From: Spirosomataceae bacterium
Lineage (GTDB): Bacteria; Bacteroidota; Bacteroidia; Cytophagales; Spirosomataceae
Length of the DNA stretch: 26,066 nt
Direction of reading: 5' to 3'
Assembly (NCBI GenBank): GCA_025455795.1
Contig: JALOLW010000005.1
Coordinates: 1-26,066 of the forward strand
Below, one piece after another: positions 23,306 through 26,066 of this stretch. The notes under the pieces are model-generated. The model was not told where the DNA came from and did no database searches. It saw only the letters and a list, made by a program, of their open reading frames with translations. The translations under genes were made by a program, and so were the position numbers. The first letter of the stretch is position 1, and each line of letters opens with the position of its first letter.

Positions 23306-24407
23306 CGCCGCTCGAAAACGTGATAGAAATGCCCAAGATAGACGACATATCACTTTTGAAAAAGCGGGTATGTTTTTGAAGTTCGGTGTGCAGCGCGTCC
23401 ACGGGGGCAGGGCTACGCACGATGGTTTGCGACAAAGGCGTGGTAGTCGGTACAGCGTCGAGGGCCTTCTTAATGGCTGTCAGTTGAGCTTCGGTGCTGG
23501 CAATCAGTGCTTTACCACCTTCTACGCTTTCCAAATATTCTTTAAAACCAACCCCATCTTTGCCTTCTCCGCGACCATAATAAAAATCTTCGACCGCTTT
23601 GAGATTGGCTTTGATAAACCGCAGCGACTCGCCCGAATAAAAAGCCTCTACTTTTTCGGGTTCGGCTTTGGTTTGGCCAGGGCGACGGCCCAACGGCAAG
23701 CCCACTTTAAAATTCTTGATAGCCTCAAAGTTGCGCACAAACTCGTTGTAAACCTGCGATGAAGAACTGCCAACATCCGTACCGTCTTTGGCCAAAAACT
23801 CCGTTTGATAAGCTGGCCAAGCCGCCACCACGGCATCCACGCGGGTTTTGATGTTGCCCACGGCAGCGGTCAAGAAATCGCGGCGATTTTTTTCGGCAAA
23901 CTGCGCTACCAATTCGGCGGGCGTTTTGCCAAAAATGAGGTATTCTACGGCCAAAAAACCGCGTGCGTCACGGTCGAAATTGTTGAAATTGAATTGCCCG
24001 CTTCTGACCGTATTTTCGATTTTGGTAGGCGCAGCAGGGTACGTCCCAATTTCCTCAATCAACCCTTTGCGCAGTCCTTCTTCGCCCGCAGGGCCAAAGT
24101 TGAAGCCCTTGGCGGTTTGCCAAGTTTCGTAGGTAGTGACCCACGTTTTCTGCAACGCATCCAAACTATTTTCAGTAGGCTGATTCACAAAGGTTTGCGT
24201 GGCTGTTTGGAGAGCATTCACTCCCGACTGTAAGGCCGCAAAACGCGGCTTAACGATGTTGTCGGCGTACTGCCGCAGCATTTCTTTACGGTCAAATCCC
24301 GTCGCTTTGGGGTCGTTGTTGTCCGATTGATTACACGCCCAAAACATCAGGAGGCTACCCGTGAGTAGCCCCGTGATGAAAAACAGATTTTTCGCTTTCT
24401 TCAACAT
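23295..24407 (-). CDS. Imelysin-family lipoprotein
   Basis: A 370-residue lipoprotein with lipobox MFWAC (lipidated Cys25). It has the imelysin fold signature of two related helical bundles. The first half includes the VTTYETWQTAKGFNFGP and GLIEEIGTYPAAPTKIE segments and the motif region RGFLAVEYLIFG (149-160). In the second half are FVRNFEAIKNFKVGLPLGRRPGQ and GESLRFIKANLKAVEDFYYG. Imelysin-like proteins are commonly linked to iron uptake in the envelope. The family's GxHxxE motif appears here as G150-F-L-A-V-E155, with Leu in place of His; this may define a divergent subgroup that does not bind metal the same way. It lies 3 bp after the DUF4856 gene and overlaps the HTTM gene. Confidence 0.9.
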   Translation of the reverse strand: MLKKAKNLFFITGLLTGSLLMFWACNQSDNNDPKATGFDRKEMLRQYADNIVKPRFAALQSGVNALQTATQTFVNQPTENSLDALQKTWVTTYETWQTAKGFNFGPAGEEGLRKGLIEEIGTYPAAPTKIENTVRSGQFNFNNFDRDARGFLAVEYLIFGKTPAELVAQFAEKNRRDFLTAAVGNIKTRVDAVVAAWPAYQTEFLAKDGTDVGSSSSQVYNEFVRNFEAIKNFKVGLPLGRRPGQTKAEPEKVEAFYSGESLRFIKANLKAVEDFYYGRGEGKDGVGFKEYLESVEGGKALIASTEAQLTAIKKALDAVPTTTPLSQTIVRSPAPVDALHTELQKHTRFFKSDMSSILGISITFSSGDGD

Positions 24408-24410
24408 AGT

Positions 24411-25532
24411 TTAACGTTTTTGCTCGCTTACCCAGTTTTTCTTGAAGTCTTCGATTTCTGCCGCCGAGAAGCCATAAATGTTTTGCAACTTGGTAATAAT
24501 TTGCTGCAACTTAGGCAGTTGGTTGGCAGGGTCGGTGATGAATAAGTACGACGTAGGCGTACCAGTAGCAGGCGCATTGAGCAAGGTCAAGATTTCGTCC
24601 AATTGCGCATCGGTGATTTTCTTGCGCGAAATAGTACGAAAACCGTGCGCAAAACCCACACACTCACCGTAAGCGTGCAACGCCGAAGATTTTTGGGCAT
24701 CGGTGGTGGTGGTTTGGCTCATGGTGCCAATCACGCTGTGGCAGTAGTTGATGATGGTAGCAGCGTTTACTTTCTCCCAATTTTCCATGATGCCATCTAC
24801 GGCTTCGTCGCGCTCTTTGTTGTATTTATCGCCCGCTTTGAGGGCCGCTTGGAGTTTCAGAAAATCATTTTTCAATTTTGTGTATAGCCCGTTGCCATCG
24901 TTTTTGTCGCGGCGAGCGGCGTAGTTGCCCATGGCACGGTCGGGGCGCGCACTACTGGTGGCGGTGGCACTATTTGGAAACAACGGACTCACGCCCATGA
25001 TGGCCATGAGTTGGTCGGCGGTGGCTACGGTCATGGGGCCATTGACCAACGACACGGCATGGTTAAAGAGCGTTGCGCCAAACGTTCCTTTTTCGATAAG
25101 TTGCTCAATTTCAAGGCCATTTTCGTCAAACAAATAACCGCCGTACATGCCACCTTGTCCTTTGGTTTTGGGGTCGCCAGGGGTATAAGTGGTGCCGCTG
25201 GCTTTGGCTGTTTCGGTAAACCACTCATTTTCCAAACGTCCCGCAAAGTAGGTTGTTGTTTGTGATTTTGCCGATGGATTGCCCGCCGCAAAAATCGTTT
25301 TCATCGTCGCGTCAGATACTTTTCCGCCCAACACGCGCCCTTTTTTGGCTTCGTTGGTCATATCGTTGATGGCCGTTACGACTGCCAACTGCGCGGCGGC
25401 GTTTTGGTCAAACTTACTCGCATCATAACTGGTCGGAATCACAAGGGGGGCGGTAACTTCCTCTTTTTGGCAACTGCTCAACAGGACGATACCTGCCAAT
25501 ACACTTGCCACCACTAATACTGGCTTTTTCAT
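24411..25532 (-). CDS. DUF4856-family lipoprotein
   Basis: A 373-residue lipoprotein with lipobox LLSSC (lipidated Cys21) and the body pattern of DUF4856: IPTSYDASKFDQNAAAQLAV near 33-52, then VLGGKVSDATMKTIFAAGNPSA, then the segment DENGLEIEQLIEKGTFGATLFN, and a late NYCHSVIGTMSQ / GECVGFAHGFRTI. The family's reaction is unknown; members are typically encoded next to imelysin-like genes in Bacteroidota. It is the first gene of a three-gene operon, with a strong -7 element and a palindrome upstream. The protein is predicted to be anchored in the envelope. Confidence 0.88.
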   Translation of the reverse strand: MKKPVLVVASVLAGIVLLSSCQKEEVTAPLVIPTSYDASKFDQNAAAQLAVVTAINDMTNEAKKGRVLGGKVSDATMKTIFAAGNPSAKSQTTTYFAGRLENEWFTETAKASGTTYTPGDPKTKGQGGMYGGYLFDENGLEIEQLIEKGTFGATLFNHAVSLVNGPMTVATADQLMAIMGVSPLFPNSATATSSARPDRAMGNYAARRDKNDGNGLYTKLKNDFLKLQAALKAGDKYNKERDEAVDGIMENWEKVNAATIINYCHSVIGTMSQTTTTDAQKSSALHAYGECVGFAHGFRTISRKKITDAQLDEILTLLNAPATGTPTSYLFITDPANQLPKLQQIITKLQNIYGFSAAEIEDFKKNWVSEQKR

Positions 25533-25576
25533 TTTTTCTTTACGGTTTTATGTATGAATTTTAAATAGATACGCCG

Positions 25577-25584
25577 CAAAGATA
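25577..25584 (-). promoter_or_regulatory. -7 element of the DUF4856-imelysin-HTTM operon
   Basis: TATCTTTG on the minus strand, a perfect -7 match, 44 bp upstream of the ATG at 25532. No TTTG sits at -33; a palindrome occupies that region instead. Confidence 0.5.
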
Positions 25585-25592
25585 AAAACTTG

Positions 25593-25609
25593 TTTAGAAA
25601 AAATCTAAA
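25593..25609. promoter_or_regulatory. Palindromic operator candidate, TTTAGA-N5-TCTAAA
   Basis: A perfect 6-bp inverted repeat with a 5-nt A-rich centre, 8 bp upstream of the -7 element and overlapping the place of the -33 element. Such a site suits a repressor or a metal-responsive regulator of the Fur or DtxR type, and the imelysin gene downstream makes iron control plausible. No regulator is identified. Confidence 0.5.
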
Positions 25610-25644
25610 TAAAAATAACAAAACATCATTTTACTTATTCCGTT

Positions 25645-25795
25645 CTCTGACAATTTTTGTGGTACGTATATTCAACCTCACGGCAGCGGCCGACCGTCCT
25701 AAATCCCTCTCCTGTCAGGAGAGGGACTATGTACTGCCCCCTTCTCCTGGCAGGAGAAGGGATGGGGATGAGGTTAGCCACAAAAATTGTCAGAG
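25645..25795. mobile_element. 151-bp MITE-like element with 18-bp terminal inverted repeats
   Basis: CTCTGACAATTTTTGTGG (25645-25662) is repeated as its exact reverse complement at 25778-25795. Further inward, AACCTCA (25673-25679) and TGAGGTT (25769-25775) also pair. The interior holds two near-identical palindromes: CCCTCTCCTG and its complement (25705-25725), and CCCTTCTCCTG and its complement (25739-25761). There is no coding capacity and no clear target-site duplication. It is probably a non-autonomous repeat or REP-like cluster. Confidence 0.6.
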
Positions 25796-25856
25796 TCCCA
25801 CTAAAATCTATATAGTATTTTTTTGGTGAGCATGGGGCTGAAGTTTTAAGGAGTTG

Positions 25857-25943
25857 AGCAAAAGTTTTCGGGTGCTTGATTCGTTGCATTCAGCCCTACA
25901 CGGGTTTTGAACCCTTGTGGGGATACACCCCAACACTTTTGCT
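25857..25943. repeat. Two-tier palindromic element, 87 bp
   Basis: Outer arms 25857-25874 and 25926-25943 pair at 16 of 18 positions. Inside them, 25894-25906 and 25910-25922 pair at 11 of 13 around a 3-nt loop, with an unpaired 19-nt segment on one side. It begins 8 bp after the stop of the hydrolase gene at the window edge, so it would lie in that gene's 3' untranslated RNA. A dispersed repeat, a 3'-end structure, or a small RNA are all possible. The remaining bases between 25533 and 25950 hold nothing else I can name. Confidence 0.55.
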
Positions 25944-25950
25944 TTAGTAC

Positions 25951-26066
25951 TTAAAGCCCAAAAATTTCCTTCCTCACTTCCGATACTTCATCTTGGATGA
26001 TGGTATGAGGCATATTGGGATAAATTTTGAGTTGAACCTGCGCACCGAGGGCTTCCATGATGAGTT
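25951..26066 (-). CDS. Alpha/beta hydrolase (phospholipase/carboxylesterase-like), C-terminus, partial
   Basis: The minus strand encodes the last 37 complete codons of a protein, ending LKIYPNMPHTIIQDEVSEVR then KEIFGL and a TAA stop (25953-25951). It runs off the right edge. The motif YPNMPHTI followed by an acidic helix is the typical end of phospholipase/carboxylesterase or dienelactone hydrolase-like enzymes, where the His of the PH(T/S) motif is the catalytic base. The preceding ALGAQVQLK strand also fits. The rest of the enzyme, including its nucleophile, is outside the window. Confidence 0.78.
   Translation of the reverse strand, partial: LIMEALGAQVQLKIYPNMPHTIIQDEVSEVRKEIFGL

Overview
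This window looks like a chromosomal segment of a Bacteroidota bacterium, most likely order Cytophagales (a Spirosomaceae- or Runella-like organism; the genus is a guess). Four lines of evidence support this. Promoters have the Bacteroidota form, TTTG then about 20 nt then TAnnTTTG. Shine-Dalgarno sites are nearly absent. The TonB cluster has two ExbD genes and a Bacteroidota-type TonB. Families typical of the phylum are present (NspC, BatD, DUF4097, DUF4856, imelysin, HTTM). Nearly all genes look like stable core or lineage-conserved chromosome; no prophage, CRISPR array or intact insertion sequence is seen.

Layout. 1-500: the 5' end of a 16S rRNA gene on the minus strand, its leader, and three tandem rrn promoters, two of them on a duplicated ~92-bp unit. 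554-907: a small unrecognised gene. 1016-4698 (plus): aldehyde dehydrogenase, DUF985 cupin, carboxynorspermidine decarboxylase and an Rrf2 regulator, closed by a strong bidirectional terminator. 4779-6692: a DUF4097 repeat protein and a divergent alpha/beta hydrolase. 6695-11084 (minus): BatD-like protein, chorismate synthase (aroC), DNA polymerase III beta clamp (dnaN) and a VTT-domain membrane protein. 11189-11392: a small plus-strand gene.

11450-17587 (minus) is the TonB energising cluster, transcribed exbB, exbD, exbD, tonB, a small membrane protein, a PstS-like lipoprotein and a TPR protein. The inner-membrane motor and TonB would power outer-membrane transporters; the lipoprotein and TPR protein are probable envelope accessories. 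18007-21771 (minus): a SPOR lipoprotein, a 600-residue acyl-CoA dehydrogenase and purM.

21947-25532 (minus) is a compact three-gene operon: DUF4856 lipoprotein, imelysin-family lipoprotein, and an HTTM membrane protein that resembles vitamin K-dependent gamma-glutamyl carboxylase. The two key residues of the human enzyme (His160 and Lys218) have counterparts here with exactly the same 58-residue spacing. A palindrome in the promoter suggests regulation, possibly by metal. This is the most interesting unit in the window. The right end holds two non-coding palindromic elements (25645-25795 and 25857-25943) and the C-terminus of an alpha/beta hydrolase cut by the window edge.

All family calls were made by reading the sequence; no database search was run. 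Several starts were moved from the longest open frame to an internal ATG, as explained in each entry.
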